Counted from the stretch's first letter, positions 1-7,947 are shown. The stretch is 26,903 nucleotides of DNA from Sulfurimonas sp. (GCA_027056465.1 JALUKS010000084.1:1-26903); one strand, 5' to 3'. Notes: generated by a model from the sequence alone, not told the origin. Numbers and translations are program-made.

Positions 1-180
1 CTCTACTTCACGAGCAACAGAAACACCATCTTTTGTAAGCACTGGTGCGCCGTAGCTTTTCATGATAAGTACATTACGACCACGAGGTCCCATTGTTACT
101 TTTACTGCATCTGTTAGTTTTTCAACACCACGAGCTAAGGCATTTCTTGCCGTATCTGAAAATATTATCTCTTTTGCCAT
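1..180 (-). CDS. groL: Chaperonin GroEL, N-terminal fragment cut by window edge
   Basis: Only the first 60 codons are present; the gene runs off the left edge. The product is the 60-kDa chaperonin that folds proteins in the cytoplasm together with GroES. The translation begins MAKEIIFSDTARNALARGVE and contains the GroEL hallmark TVTMGPRGRNVLI-like stretch of the equatorial domain (about residues 28-42) and the KDGVSVA segment. The ATG lies 4 bases after the groES stop, preceded by an AGGAT ribosome site, so the two form the usual groES-groEL operon. There is no sign of truncation other than the window boundary. Confidence 0.97.
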   Translation of the reverse strand, partial: MAKEIIFSDTARNALARGVEKLTDAVKVTMGPRGRNVLIMKSYGAPVLTKDGVSVAREVE

Positions 181-184
181 ATTG

Positions 185-445
185 TTATCCTATTATTCCA
201 AAAATATCATCAACATCAAGTACTATATAAACAGTACCATCAAATGAAACTTCATTACCAGCATACTTACCAAATAAAACTTGATTACCGTTTGCTAGTG
301 TCTCTACCTCTTTACTTACCGCAACTACTTCCCCACGAGAAGGTTTCTCTTTTGCATTGTCAGGAATGATAATCCCCGACATAGTTGTTGTAGCTTCTTC
401 TACACGCTTGACTAAAACTCTGTTTCCAAGTGGTTGAAAATTCAT
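185..445 (-). CDS. groS: Co-chaperonin GroES
   Basis: GroES is the 10-kDa lid of the GroEL folding chamber. The 86-residue product shows the family pattern: an N-terminal FQPLGNRVLVKR strand, the mobile loop with EEATTTMSGIIIPDNAKEKP (about residues 16-35), then RGEVVAVS, GKYAGNEV and a C-terminal DVDDIFGIIG. Length is slightly below the usual 90-97 residues, which is common in Campylobacterota. The ATG is preceded by AAAGG at suitable spacing. It leads directly into groEL. No CIRCE (HrcA) operator is visible upstream, so heat regulation cannot be read from this sequence. Confidence 0.97.
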   Translation of the reverse strand: MNFQPLGNRVLVKRVEEATTTMSGIIIPDNAKEKPSRGEVVAVSKEVETLANGNQVLFGKYAGNEVSFDGTVYIVLDVDDIFGIIG

Positions 446-524
446 TGAATAACCTTTTTTGTAATATTTATTTTTATAGACGCGATTTTAGCGTAATAGA
501 TTTAACAATTGGTAAGTTGAAAAA

Positions 525-530
525 ATTATA
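525..530 (-). promoter_or_regulatory. Candidate -10 box of groES-groEL promoter
   Basis: The minus strand reads TATAAT here, about 80 bases upstream of the groES start and just downstream of tRNA-Asn. The -35 position 17 bases further up (548-553) reads TTCAAA, a weak match. The long AT-rich leader (446-524) contains no other clear signal. It is a prediction from sequence only. Confidence 0.35.
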
Positions 531-563
531 TTTGATTTTATTGATTATTTGAAGTTATATGTA

Positions 564-638
<75 letters not shown>

Positions 639-665
639 ACATTTGAAAGGTTCTCTTAAAAAAAG

Positions 666-742
666 TGGTGTCAAGAGAGGGACTTGAACCCTCGACCCCC
701 GGCTTATGAGACCAGTGCTCTAACCAGCTGAGCTACCGTGAC
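666..742 (-). tRNA. tRNA-Met(CAT), elongator type
   Basis: The minus strand gives a 77-base tRNA with encoded CCA (666-668), discriminator A, anticodon loop CTCATAA and T-arm GAGGG-TTCAAGT-CCCTC. The acceptor stem GTCACGG/TCTTGAC has one C-T mismatch at pair 5-68 and a G-T wobble at 7-66. The anticodon stem lacks the three G-C pairs of initiator tRNA, and position 1 pairs with 72, so this is not the initiator. It could be elongator Met or the Ile2 tRNA whose CAT is modified to lysidine; primary sequence alone does not settle that. Confidence 0.88.
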
Positions 743-760
743 ATCTTTTAAGAGGGTGGA

Positions 761-766
761 ATTATA
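761..766 (-). promoter_or_regulatory. -10 box of the tRNA-Met/Asn promoter
   Basis: The minus strand reads TATAAT followed by TCCACCCTCTTAA, then the tRNA-Met 5' end 18 bases after the box. Nearly the same stretch (TATAAT-TTCACCCTCTTAA) follows the -10 box in front of tRNA-Lys, which supports a shared promoter design with a GC-rich discriminator. No good -35 hexamer is visible here. Confidence 0.55.
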
Positions 767-888
767 ACCATGCAAAGCTTTAATTTTGTTGAATTGTAAA
801 AAATCTTTTTTAATTGTAGAAAAGTATGATATAATCAGGGAATTTTATGAATTGTAATGTATTTTTTGATTGTGTATGAAGTGATAAG

Positions 889-963
889 TGGTGACCCCGA
901 GGAGAATTGAACTCCTGTAACATGGATGAAAACCATGGATCCTAACCGCTAGACGACGGGGCC
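889..963 (-). tRNA. tRNA-Glu(TTC)
   Basis: On the minus strand 75 bases fold as tRNA: acceptor GGCCCCG/CGGGGTC, encoded CCA (889-891), D-arm region CGTCTAGCGGTTAGGAT, anticodon stem CATGG/CCATG around loop TTTTCAT (anticodon TTC), and T-arm AGGAGTTCAATTCTCCT. The anticodon gives glutamate. It follows tRNA-Lys by 14 bases with no room for its own promoter, so the two are read as one transcript. Confidence 0.96.
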
Positions 964-977
964 ACTAAGTATTGTTA

Positions 978-1053
978 TGGTGTCCTGTGATGGATTCGAA
1001 CCATCGGCCACATCATTAAAAGTGACGTGCTCTACCAGCTGAGCTAACAAGAC
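978..1053 (-). tRNA. tRNA-Lys(TTT)
   Basis: On the minus strand 76 bases fold as tRNA: acceptor GTCTTGT/ACAGGAC, discriminator A, encoded CCA (978-980), D-arm TAGCTCAGCTGGTAGAGC, anticodon loop CTTTTAA (anticodon TTT) and T-arm GATGGTTCGAATCCATC. The anticodon gives lysine. It is the first gene after the consensus promoter at 1084-1112. Confidence 0.96.
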
Positions 1054-1083
1054 ATTTTGTCTCTTATTTGTTAAGAGGGTGAA

Positions 1084-1112
1084 ATTATAGACAAAAATGA
1101 TTTGGATGTCAA
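1084..1112 (-). promoter_or_regulatory. Consensus sigma-70 promoter for tRNA-Lys-Glu
   Basis: The minus strand has TTGACA (1107-1112), exactly 17 bases, then TATAAT (1084-1089), a perfect housekeeping promoter. It is followed by TTCACCCTCTTAA; a C-rich discriminator is typical of stringently controlled tRNA promoters. A 6-bp inverted repeat, CTCTTA-N5-TAAGAG (1061-1077), lies in the leader before the tRNA 5' end. Confidence 0.82.
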
Positions 1113-1244
1113 GGGAATTTGAAACAAATTGATAAATTTACACTTATCTTGCAATTTATATCCATATTTAGCTTATATAGGCACTTTTTTAAGAGATAAA
1201 TGATATTTGATATACAATTTATAGATTATTTAATATTCTTCAAC

Positions 1245-1250
1245 TATAAT
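1245..1250 (+). promoter_or_regulatory. Candidate -10 box for the CsgG/LPP20 lipoprotein operon
   Basis: TATAAT lies 23 bases before the ATG at 1274, giving a leader of about 17 bases that contains the AAGGA ribosome site. No convincing -35 is seen, which is usual for Campylobacterota promoters. The rest of 1113-1244 is AT-rich with no gene or clear signal. Confidence 0.45.
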
Positions 1251-1273
1251 AGTCTAAATCAAAGGAATGAAAT

Positions 1274-2281
1274 ATGAAACAGAAAAATATGTTTTTGCTA
1301 GTAATAAGTTTAGAATTACTCTTTATGAGTGGCTGTGCACAAAAGGTAGGGATAAAAGCACTTGAACCTGCACAAATTGATAGAGTGTCAAATACAAAAA
1401 AAATTACAGTTACTAATTTTAAGCATGATAGTGTGAGTCTTTCAAATAAGATAGAAGCAAATCTTGCAGGTTTCAAGATAGAAGGTAAAAACTATTTTAC
1501 GATGATAAGTCGAAATGATTTTAACAAAATAGTAGCAGAACAAAAACTACAAAATAGCGGTTTAGTTGATCCAAAAACTGCTACTGAAGTAGGGCAACTC
1601 ATAGGTGCAGAGGCTATAATAAGTGGAAATGTAGGTCGTCCTACTGCAAATGATACAAATTTTTATGAAAAAAGAATTCGTTGTGCAGATAAAAAATGTA
1701 AAGAGTTTGTATACTATAATGTACGATGTAAAAAGAGGATAGTAGGACTCTCTGCTGAGATAAGAATAGTAGATGTAGAAAAAGGAGATATAATTTTTGC
1801 AGATACACTTAATGATAATAGTGTTTATAAACACTGCTCTGATGATGAAAGAGTTATTCCATCAACTGAGATAGCTGCTCAAAAATTAGCACTTAATCTC
1901 GCGAATGAATTTACATATAAACTCACTCCACACTATAGATACTTTGATGTTTCTCTTCTTGAAGATCCAGATATTGACTATAATGATAAGCAAAAAGAGT
2001 TACTTGAAGTATCATTAAAATATATTGAAAAAGGACGTTATAAAAAGGCAGAAGGTTTACTTAAACGACTTGTCGATGCAACTGCCTCACACAGTTATGT
2101 GCCATTTTATAATCTTGGTGTTATAAGTGAAGCTCGTGGAAAGTACAGTGAAGCAAAAGAGTACTATACTTATGCGGACAATCTCATGGTTGAACCAGTT
2201 GATGAGATAAATGAAGCAGTAGTGAGAATAGATAAGCTTATAGCAAAGCGAGCAAAAACTCGTCAACAAATAAGTAGATAG
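1274..2281 (+). CDS. CsgG-like outer-membrane lipoprotein with C-terminal TPR-like repeats
   Basis: The 335-residue product starts with a lipoprotein signal ending FMSGC (lipidated Cys21). Residues about 40-175 match the CsgG/FlgO-like pattern of envelope lipoproteins: a TVTNF strand, then FTMISRNDFNKIVAEQKLQ, then a TATEVGQLIGAEAIISGNVG segment. Residues about 230-300 look like a pair of tetratricopeptide helices (EVSLKYIEKGRYKKAEGLLKR and FYNLGVISEARGKYSEAKEYY). The domain is associated with outer-membrane secretion channels and flagellar or lipoprotein assembly factors; substrate is unknown here. Several CxxC-like cysteines (RCADKKCKE, RCKKR) sit in the middle. It is followed immediately by the LPP20-like lipoprotein, whose ribosome site overlaps this stop codon, so the two likely work together at the outer membrane. 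Confidence 0.8.
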   Translation: MKQKNMFLLVISLELLFMSGCAQKVGIKALEPAQIDRVSNTKKITVTNFKHDSVSLSNKIEANLAGFKIEGKNYFTMISRNDFNKIVAEQKLQNSGLVDPKTATEVGQLIGAEAIISGNVGRPTANDTNFYEKRIRCADKKCKEFVYYNVRCKKRIVGLSAEIRIVDVEKGDIIFADTLNDNSVYKHCSDDERVIPSTEIAAQKLALNLANEFTYKLTPHYRYFDVSLLEDPDIDYNDKQKELLEVSLKYIEKGRYKKAEGLLKRLVDATASHSYVPFYNLGVISEARGKYSEAKEYYTYADNLMVEPVDEINEAVVRIDKLIAKRAKTRQQISR

Positions 2282-2291
2282 GAGAATGTTT

Positions 2292-3290
2292 ATGAAGTAT
2301 ACAATGTCTTTTCTTTTAACACTTTTTGTGTTGAGTGGATGTGGTGCGACACATCAGATAAATGTGAAGCCTAAAATACTTCCATCATGGTACACTCATC
2401 CTAAAGCTTCTACAGCTACTACTCTTTATTCTCTAGGAGAAGGTCAAACAAAAAGAGAGGCTATAGCTGAAGCTCTCTCTTCAATGGCATCTACTCTAAG
2501 TGTAAAAATAAGCTCTTCATTTAATGCTAAAACAGTTGTTAGAGAGGGAACTACTCATAACTCTTCTAATGGAACTTACAGGAGTGAGATTCAGAGTGAT
2601 GTTGCTGAGATTCGCATCAGTAACTATGAAGTTATAGAGTCTAAATCTTTAGGGTTTAAACACTATGCAGTAGTAATAAAATCTGATAAACAGAAACTTT
2701 TTAAGAGTATGAAGCAAGAGTTGGACCAGAAATTTTTTATGATAGATAAAAATGAAGAGTCCTTAAAACATGCAGGTGCTCTTAAGCAGTTAGTTTTTTA
2801 TCGTAAGAGTAAAAACTCACTGAAGTCTCTACCAAATACCCTTATTGTGATGAATGTATTAAAGCCTAGTTTTGAAGGTGATGAGTATATTCGCAGTTCA
2901 CAGCTACTTAGCGAACAGTACCAAGATATAGTGCAAAACATGAGCTTTAGTGTGCGAGCAAATCGTGAAGCTAAAAACTTACAAGCAGTAGTAAGTTCGG
3001 CACTCAGTGAAAAAAGATTAAGGATAAAAGAGTCAAAGAGTGCATCGCACTACTCTATCTTTATATATGCGAAAATAGTAAGAGCAGATGCTTACGGTTT
3101 TACTCTTGCTAGAACTGCAGTAACTTTTACTACGAAAAATAGTAAGGGAGTAGTTGTTGGAACGAATAAAGTAAACATTATTGGACAATCCTCACAAGGC
3201 TATGATGTAGCAAAACAAAACCTCTCTATAAAACTGACACAACTTATAAAAAAAGAGGGTATAGCTAAGGTTTTAGGCTTAGATATTTAA
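2292..3290 (+). CDS. LPP20-family lipoprotein
   Basis: I place the start at 2292 rather than 2286: GGAG at 2281-2284 is one base from the first ATG but seven from the second, and the second gives a clean signal MKYTMSFLLTLFVLSGC with lipobox LSGC (Cys17). The mature part begins with PSWYTHP, then a LYSLGEGQTKREAIAEALSS segment, the signature of LPP20-type lipoproteins (Helicobacter LPP20, Campylobacter/Vibrio FlgP relatives). A second half with VRADAYGFTLARTAVTF and NLSIKLTQLI may be another alpha-beta domain. The role is probably structural at the outer membrane, with the CsgG-like partner just upstream. A link to flagella is possible but no flagellar gene lies in this window. Confidence 0.75.
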   Translation: MKYTMSFLLTLFVLSGCGATHQINVKPKILPSWYTHPKASTATTLYSLGEGQTKREAIAEALSSMASTLSVKISSSFNAKTVVREGTTHNSSNGTYRSEIQSDVAEIRISNYEVIESKSLGFKHYAVVIKSDKQKLFKSMKQELDQKFFMIDKNEESLKHAGALKQLVFYRKSKNSLKSLPNTLIVMNVLKPSFEGDEYIRSSQLLSEQYQDIVQNMSFSVRANREAKNLQAVVSSALSEKRLRIKESKSASHYSIFIYAKIVRADAYGFTLARTAVTFTTKNSKGVVVGTNKVNIIGQSSQGYDVAKQNLSIKLTQLIKKEGIAKVLGLDI

Positions 3291-3339
3291 CCTCTATTTA
3301 CCCCAAAGTTCTATACTTTCACAACTTAAATAGAAGGTT
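3289..3339 (+). other. Nested hairpin covering the moxR ribosome binding site
   Basis: AACCTCTATTTA (3289-3300) pairs with TAAATAG-A-AGGTT (3327-3339, one bulged A), and inside it AAAGT (3305-3309) pairs with ACTTT (3315-3319). The right arm contains the AAGG likely to be the moxR Shine-Dalgarno. It lacks a T-tract, so it may be a weak terminator, a processing site or a translational control element. Confidence 0.45.
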
Positions 3340-3348
3340 GTGTAAGTC

Positions 3349-4296
3349 ATGATAAATAAAATTCAAGAAGTCAAAAAAGAGGTAGCAAAAGTGGTTGTTG
3401 GTCAAGAGAAGATGATAGACTCTCTTCTTATTGCACTAATGTGTGAAGGGCATATTCTCATCGAGGGTGTACCAGGACTGGCAAAAACTACCACTGTTAA
3501 TGCACTTGCTAAGGCTCTTGGACTTCATTTTAAACGTGCGCAGTTCACTCCCGATCTGCTTCCTTCTGACATCTTAGGTGCAGAAATTTATGATCCTCAA
3601 AACAATCAGTTCAAGATAAAAAAAGGCCCTATTTTTACCAACCTTTTACTAGCTGATGAGATTAACCGAGCCCCTGCAAAAGTACAATCAGCTCTCCTTG
3701 AAGTGATGCAAGAGAAGCAAGTTACACTCGGCGATACCACTTTTAAACTCTCCCCTCCATTTTTTGTAATGGCGACGCAAAACCCAGTAGAACAAGAGGG
3801 TGTTTATCAGCTTCCAGAAGCACAACTTGACCGTTTTATGCTTAAGCTTGTAGTGGATTACAACACAAAAACAGAAGAGCTAGAGATAGCTCGTCGCATA
3901 TCAAGTGGAAAGTTTGAAAAGATAAACACGGTATTAAATGAGCAAGATATTTTAGAACTCAAAGCAAATATTGCCTCTATTCATGTAGATGCCGAGGTCG
4001 AAGAGTACATGATAGAGCTTGTAAACGCGACGAGAAATCCTAGTGAGTATGGACTTAAAGAGATTGAGGAGTTTATCCAGTTTGGTGCTTCTCCTCGTGT
4101 GAGCATAGATATGTTCAAAGCTGTAAAAGCGATGGCATTTATGCGAGGAAAAGATTTTGTGACACCTATAGATGTTGCTTATATCGCTAAAGAGTTGATG
4201 CGACACCGTATCGTGCTTACTTATGAGGCAGAAGCTGAGGGCATTACAACGGATGAGATTATCCAAAAAGTGCTTGAAGCCGTAGCGATACCTTAG
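3349..4296 (+). CDS. MoxR-family AAA+ ATPase
   Basis: MoxR ATPases are cytoplasmic chaperone-like machines that help activate or assemble partner proteins, commonly with von Willebrand A (vWA) domain partners. The 315-residue length is typical. Visible motifs: Walker A GVPGLAKT (40-47), the FTPDLLPSDILG segment (66-77), Walker B LLLADEINR (Asp103, Glu104), sensor-1 ATQNP (Asn145), the arginine-finger region QLPEAQLDRF, and a C-terminal lid domain with SPRVSIDMFKAVKAMAF. The ATG has AAGG 11 bases upstream, within a hairpin. The usual companions (DUF58, vWA, transglutaminase-like proteins) are absent: upstream are two lipoprotein genes and downstream is ung. Its client is therefore unknown. Confidence 0.92.
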   Translation: MINKIQEVKKEVAKVVVGQEKMIDSLLIALMCEGHILIEGVPGLAKTTTVNALAKALGLHFKRAQFTPDLLPSDILGAEIYDPQNNQFKIKKGPIFTNLLLADEINRAPAKVQSALLEVMQEKQVTLGDTTFKLSPPFFVMATQNPVEQEGVYQLPEAQLDRFMLKLVVDYNTKTEELEIARRISSGKFEKINTVLNEQDILELKANIASIHVDAEVEEYMIELVNATRNPSEYGLKEIEEFIQFGASPRVSIDMFKAVKAMAFMRGKDFVTPIDVAYIAKELMRHRIVLTYEAEAEGITTDEIIQKVLEAVAIP

Positions 4297-4300
4297 TCTT

Positions 4301-4987
4301 TTGCTCTCACTTCCTATCTCATGGACTCCTCTTCTTTGCGAGGAGTTTAACAAAGAGTACTTTATAGAGCTAGATAGATTTGTCGCTCATGAGTATGAAA
4401 CGCAGACTATCTTTCCTCCACAAGAGAAACTTTTTTATGCCTTTGAACTTGTCGCACCCAAAGATGTTAAGGTTGTTATCATCGGACAAGACCCTTATCA
4501 CGGAAAAGGGCAGGGACATGGTCTTGCATTTTCTGTATCTGCAACAACGAAAATTCCCCCATCTTTGAAAAATATCTATAAAGAGTTAGTAGCTGATATA
4601 AACTGCCCAGAGCCTAGAGATGGTAACTTAGAGCAGTGGGCAAGAGAGGGAGTGTTACTTATAAATAGTGTGTTAAGTGTGCGAGAAGCAGAGCCGAACT
4701 CTCATAAGAAAAAGGGGTGGGAAATTTTCACGGATAGTGTGATTAGAAAACTCTCTGAAGAGTTTGAGCATATAGTCTTTATTCTTTGGGGCGCTCCCTC
4801 ACAGAAAAAAGAGAAGCTTATAGATGCCACAAAACATCTTATCTTAAAAGCACCTCACCCCTCACCACTCTCATCTTATCGAGGTTTCTTTGGCTCAAAA
4901 CCCTTCTCTTTGGCAAACGCATATCTCAAAAAGCAGAAACGCCAAGAGATAAACTGGTCTCTTAAGGAAGAACAAACTCTGCTATAA
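4301..4987 (+). CDS. ung: Uracil-DNA glycosylase (family 1)
   Basis: The enzyme removes uracil from DNA to begin base excision repair. The 228-residue sequence has the catalytic water-activating loop GQDPYH (Asp64), the uracil-binding LLINSVLSV region, and the HPSPLSSYRGF loop (His186). Translation appears to begin at TTG 4301, four bases after the moxR stop; residues after it (ISWTPLLCEEF...YF) align with the N-terminus of E. coli Ung as I remember it, and no ATG in this frame fits. No clear Shine-Dalgarno is visible, so translation may be coupled to moxR. The last 26 bases overlap the 3' end of the convergent nuclease gene. The TTG start is the least certain part. Confidence 0.95.
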   Translation: MLSLPISWTPLLCEEFNKEYFIELDRFVAHEYETQTIFPPQEKLFYAFELVAPKDVKVVIIGQDPYHGKGQGHGLAFSVSATTKIPPSLKNIYKELVADINCPEPRDGNLEQWAREGVLLINSVLSVREAEPNSHKKKGWEIFTDSVIRKLSEEFEHIVFILWGAPSQKKEKLIDATKHLILKAPHPSPLSSYRGFFGSKPFSLANAYLKKQKRQEINWSLKEEQTLL

Positions 4988-5963
4988 CAGGGAGGTGGTC
5001 GGAGTATCCCTTGCCCTTATGAACGCTATATCTATTCATCATCTGCCATCTATAGATATATCTTCCTTTAAAAAGATAGGTTGGGGTATATGCTCTTATG
5101 GAGTGGTGTTTGTAGTGCATTCCCTCTTGATGTAGTAGGGATGGGGAGATGATGATGCTATCCATCGCCTCTTTTTTCCCTCGAAATATATAGGAGTAGC
5201 GTTTGCTTTTAGGTGTGTCGTACCAGAGATTGTAAAAATCTCCATAGGGAACATCGGCGTTGCTTGCACTCTCTTTATGTGTAAGTGTTCTGAGAATATG
5301 GTTTATCCCCGTAATGCCATCTGTATCGTTGAGCTTGCGTTTGCGTTTGAAGAGGATATTCTCCTCATAGTGTGAGTTAAAATCACCGATGAGAATGATG
5401 TTTTTTTTCTCACCAAGCTCTTCTACTCGTTTCATAACTTTTTTTGCAGAGACTATTCTCATACTCTCTGGTCCAGATTTCGCTTTCCAGTGGTTTACAA
5501 GTAGAAAAAAATTCTCCCCAGCAACATGAAATTTTGCTTCTAAAATATTTCTATATCTGTAAGAAGCTTGCACTGCTATCTCGTGAGTATAAACAAAAGG
5601 GATTTTGCTAAGTATCGCTACCTTTATAGTAGTGTTTTTGTAGTTTGCGATTTTGAAATATCTATAGTAAACGCCATCGCGTTTGAGCTGTTGGCGCAGA
5701 TCTTTGAGTGCTTGAAGTGACTCAACTTCCTCTAGCCCTATGATATCTGCATTCACTCCTTTGATAACACGAGAGATATTTTTGAGTTTGATGCGATAGT
5801 TTTTTCTGTTCCATTTCGCACGAGTGTTTGGAATATACTCTTTGTACTCATGCCCACTTCTGTGTAGGTCAAAAAGATTTTCGACATTATAAGTAGCTAT
5901 TTTCAAAGTTGTCTCTCCAAAAAGTGTAGATAGAAGTAGGGCAAGAAGAAGAAAAACTCTCAC
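4962..5963 (-). CDS. Secreted endonuclease/exonuclease/phosphatase (EEP) family protein
   Basis: The 333-residue product starts with a short hydrophobic signal peptide (MRVFLLLALLLSTLFGE), so it probably acts in the periplasm or outside the cell. The EEP fold motifs appear in order: IATYNVENLFD (residues 22-32, Asn26), GLEEVES (Glu79), a central LVNHWKAK with His, IGDFNSH, and the C-terminal SDHLPVIAEF (Asp322, His323). These are the metal- and phosphate-binding residues of the DNase I/ExoIII-like superfamily. Substrate (nucleic acid or phosphoester) cannot be told. Translation starts at GTG, whose G is shared with the last base of the upstream peptidase stop (TAGTG), so the two are translationally coupled. 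The 3' end overlaps ung by 26 bases. Confidence 0.88.
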   Translation of the reverse strand: MRVFLLLALLLSTLFGETTLKIATYNVENLFDLHRSGHEYKEYIPNTRAKWNRKNYRIKLKNISRVIKGVNADIIGLEEVESLQALKDLRQQLKRDGVYYRYFKIANYKNTTIKVAILSKIPFVYTHEIAVQASYRYRNILEAKFHVAGENFFLLVNHWKAKSGPESMRIVSAKKVMKRVEELGEKKNIILIGDFNSHYEENILFKRKRKLNDTDGITGINHILRTLTHKESASNADVPYGDFYNLWYDTPKSKRYSYIFRGKKEAMDSIIISPSLLHQEGMHYKHHSIRAYTPTYLFKGRYIYRWQMMNRYSVHKGKGYSDHLPVIAEFVLP

Positions 5964-7912
5964 TACTTGATGCCATTTAAACGCAGGAGTTGGTCGGTGT
6001 TTGGCTCTCTACCCATCAGCTCTTTAAAAAGAACTGCCATACTCTTTGCTCCACCACCATTGAGGATGACTTCGAGATACTTTTTCGCAGTTTTTGACTC
6101 GAAAATCCCCTCATCTATCACTGCATAAAAAGCATCAGCACTAAGAACTTCTGCCCATTTGTAGCTATAGTATCCAGCAGCATAGCCACCAGCGAAGATA
6201 TGAGCGAAACCGTTTTGAAACTTGTTATACTCTGGCGTTTGAATAAGTGCTGTCTCCTCTCTGATGGCGTTTAAAATATCCTGCACCTCTTGGCTTGAAT
6301 GCACTCCACTATGCACTTTGAGGTCAAATATTGAGAACTCTAATTGTCTAAGCATTCCCATAGCAGAGAGGAAATTTTTACTTTTGACAAGTTTTTCTAT
6401 CATTGCATTTGGGAGTATTTCGCCTGTTTCATGATGCTTTGCAAACATCTTTAGCACTTGTGGTTCATAAGCGAAGTTTTCCAAAAACTGTGATGGAAAC
6501 TCTACTGCATCCCACTCAACGCCATTGACACCACTCACTTCATTCTCATTGACTTTTGAGAGGATATGATGGATAGTATGCCCCATCTCATGAAAGAGTG
6601 TGACTACATCATCGTGGCGAAGAAGTGAGGGTTGTGTTTCACTTGATGCTGGGAAGTTACAGACTACAAACGCAGAGGCTAGTTGCTCTACTCCTGCTTC
6701 ATCAAGGCAGTGAGTCTGGTAGTTGTGCATCCAAGCACCGCCACGTTTAGATTCTCTCGCCTCTAAGTCGAGGTAAATTCTCGCACGGAGTGTGTCAGCT
6801 ACATAGACATCATAAGAGAAGGCTTTTTCATGCCAAAGTTGCTCTTCTACTTTTTCAAACTTCATACCAAAAAGCTTGCCTAAAAAGTCAAACATTCCAT
6901 GGACAACTGATCTCTGCTCGAAGTAGGGACGGTACTCCTCTTCATCTATCTCGTACTGAGCTTTCTTGAGAAGTTCTCCATAAAACGCTGTATCAAAACT
7001 CTCTAGTGGAGCAGGGGCAATTTTCTGTACCTCTTCAAGCTCTTTTTTTGCTTGTGTTTTTGAGTTCTGTAAGAGATTATCTAAAAATCCTAAAACAGTC
7101 ACCCCATCTTGTGCCATCTTGCTCTCAAGTGAATATGTCACATAGTCACTAAAACCGAGCAACTTACTCATCTCATCTTTAAGAGCAAGTATCTCCTCGA
7201 TAATCTCTGCATTTTCAGGAGCGCGTGAGACATAAGCCTTGTAAAGTGCTTGGCGAATCTCTCTGTTTTTTCCATAGGTCATATAGGCGATATAAGAGGG
7301 CATCTGTAGAGTAAACTTGTACTTTGTAACACCATCTTCTGCATATCTAGCACTCTCTATCTCACTACTAGGCAAGCCCTCTATATCAGCCTCATCCGTG
7401 ATGATATACTCATAAGCATTGGTCGCATCAAGAAGGTTTTGAGAGAAGTTATTTGAGAGTTCACTTTTGCGAATATTTATCTCTTCAAGTCTCCTCTTTG
7501 TCTCTGCCTCTAAGTGCGCACCACTTAGCTCAAAGTGTTTGATGTTAAGCTCTAAAACACGAAGCTGTTCATAGTTTAAGCTCTCTTTCTCTGCCTCTTC
7601 TATAGCCTTATAAACCTTATAAATCTCGATATTTTGAGAGAGTTTCGTAGAGTACTCTGTGATGATAGGGAGACTCTGTGTGTAAACCTCTTGCGTTTGC
7701 TCTGAGTTGTTCACTGCGTTTAGATGGGAGAGTGGGGTAAAAAAGTGTTCTACTCGCTCCTCCATCATCTGCATAGGTTTCACAAAGTTTGCATAACTCT
7801 TTGTTTCAAGTTTAAGTAGCTCTTCTACTTCTTGTGTGTTCGCTGTGAGAATAGTCTCAAGTTCTGTGATAAAGTTCTCTAAATCGCATCTAAATGGTAA
7901 AAATTTTGACAT
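5963..7912 (-). CDS. M3 family oligopeptidase (oligopeptidase A / PrlC-like)
   Basis: This is a cytoplasmic zinc endopeptidase that breaks down short peptides, including cleaved signal peptides. The 649-residue product has the thimet-oligopeptidase catalytic motif FHEMGHTIHH (His441, Glu442, His445) and a downstream glutamate ligand in the VEFPSQFLENFAYE segment. The mostly helical N-terminal half and the C-terminal HIFAGGYAAGYYSYKWAEVLS stretch are characteristic of the family. Length is close to E. coli OpdA (about 680). There is no signal peptide. The gene follows the trypsin-like protease by 35 bases on the same strand. Its position after an unusual protease gene could mean it finishes degrading that enzyme's products, but it may be only housekeeping. 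Confidence 0.95.
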   Translation of the reverse strand: MSKFLPFRCDLENFITELETILTANTQEVEELLKLETKSYANFVKPMQMMEERVEHFFTPLSHLNAVNNSEQTQEVYTQSLPIITEYSTKLSQNIEIYKVYKAIEEAEKESLNYEQLRVLELNIKHFELSGAHLEAETKRRLEEINIRKSELSNNFSQNLLDATNAYEYIITDEADIEGLPSSEIESARYAEDGVTKYKFTLQMPSYIAYMTYGKNREIRQALYKAYVSRAPENAEIIEEILALKDEMSKLLGFSDYVTYSLESKMAQDGVTVLGFLDNLLQNSKTQAKKELEEVQKIAPAPLESFDTAFYGELLKKAQYEIDEEEYRPYFEQRSVVHGMFDFLGKLFGMKFEKVEEQLWHEKAFSYDVYVADTLRARIYLDLEARESKRGGAWMHNYQTHCLDEAGVEQLASAFVVCNFPASSETQPSLLRHDDVVTLFHEMGHTIHHILSKVNENEVSGVNGVEWDAVEFPSQFLENFAYEPQVLKMFAKHHETGEILPNAMIEKLVKSKNFLSAMGMLRQLEFSIFDLKVHSGVHSSQEVQDILNAIREETALIQTPEYNKFQNGFAHIFAGGYAAGYYSYKWAEVLSADAFYAVIDEGIFESKTAKKYLEVILNGGGAKSMAVLFKELMGREPNTDQLLRLNGIK

Positions 7913-7947
7913 ATTTGTTGGTTTCCTTTGTAGTTTAAATTATTTTT

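Noticed and set aside
446..563. CIRCE or other HrcA operator upstream of groES
   Set aside because: No TTAGCACTC-N9-GAGTGCTAA or near match is present; ACGC-N7-GCGT is too short to mean much.
2286..2291. First ATG of the LPP20-like gene at 2286
   Set aside because: It is only one base from the GGAG ribosome site; the ATG at 2292 has correct spacing and gives a standard signal peptide.
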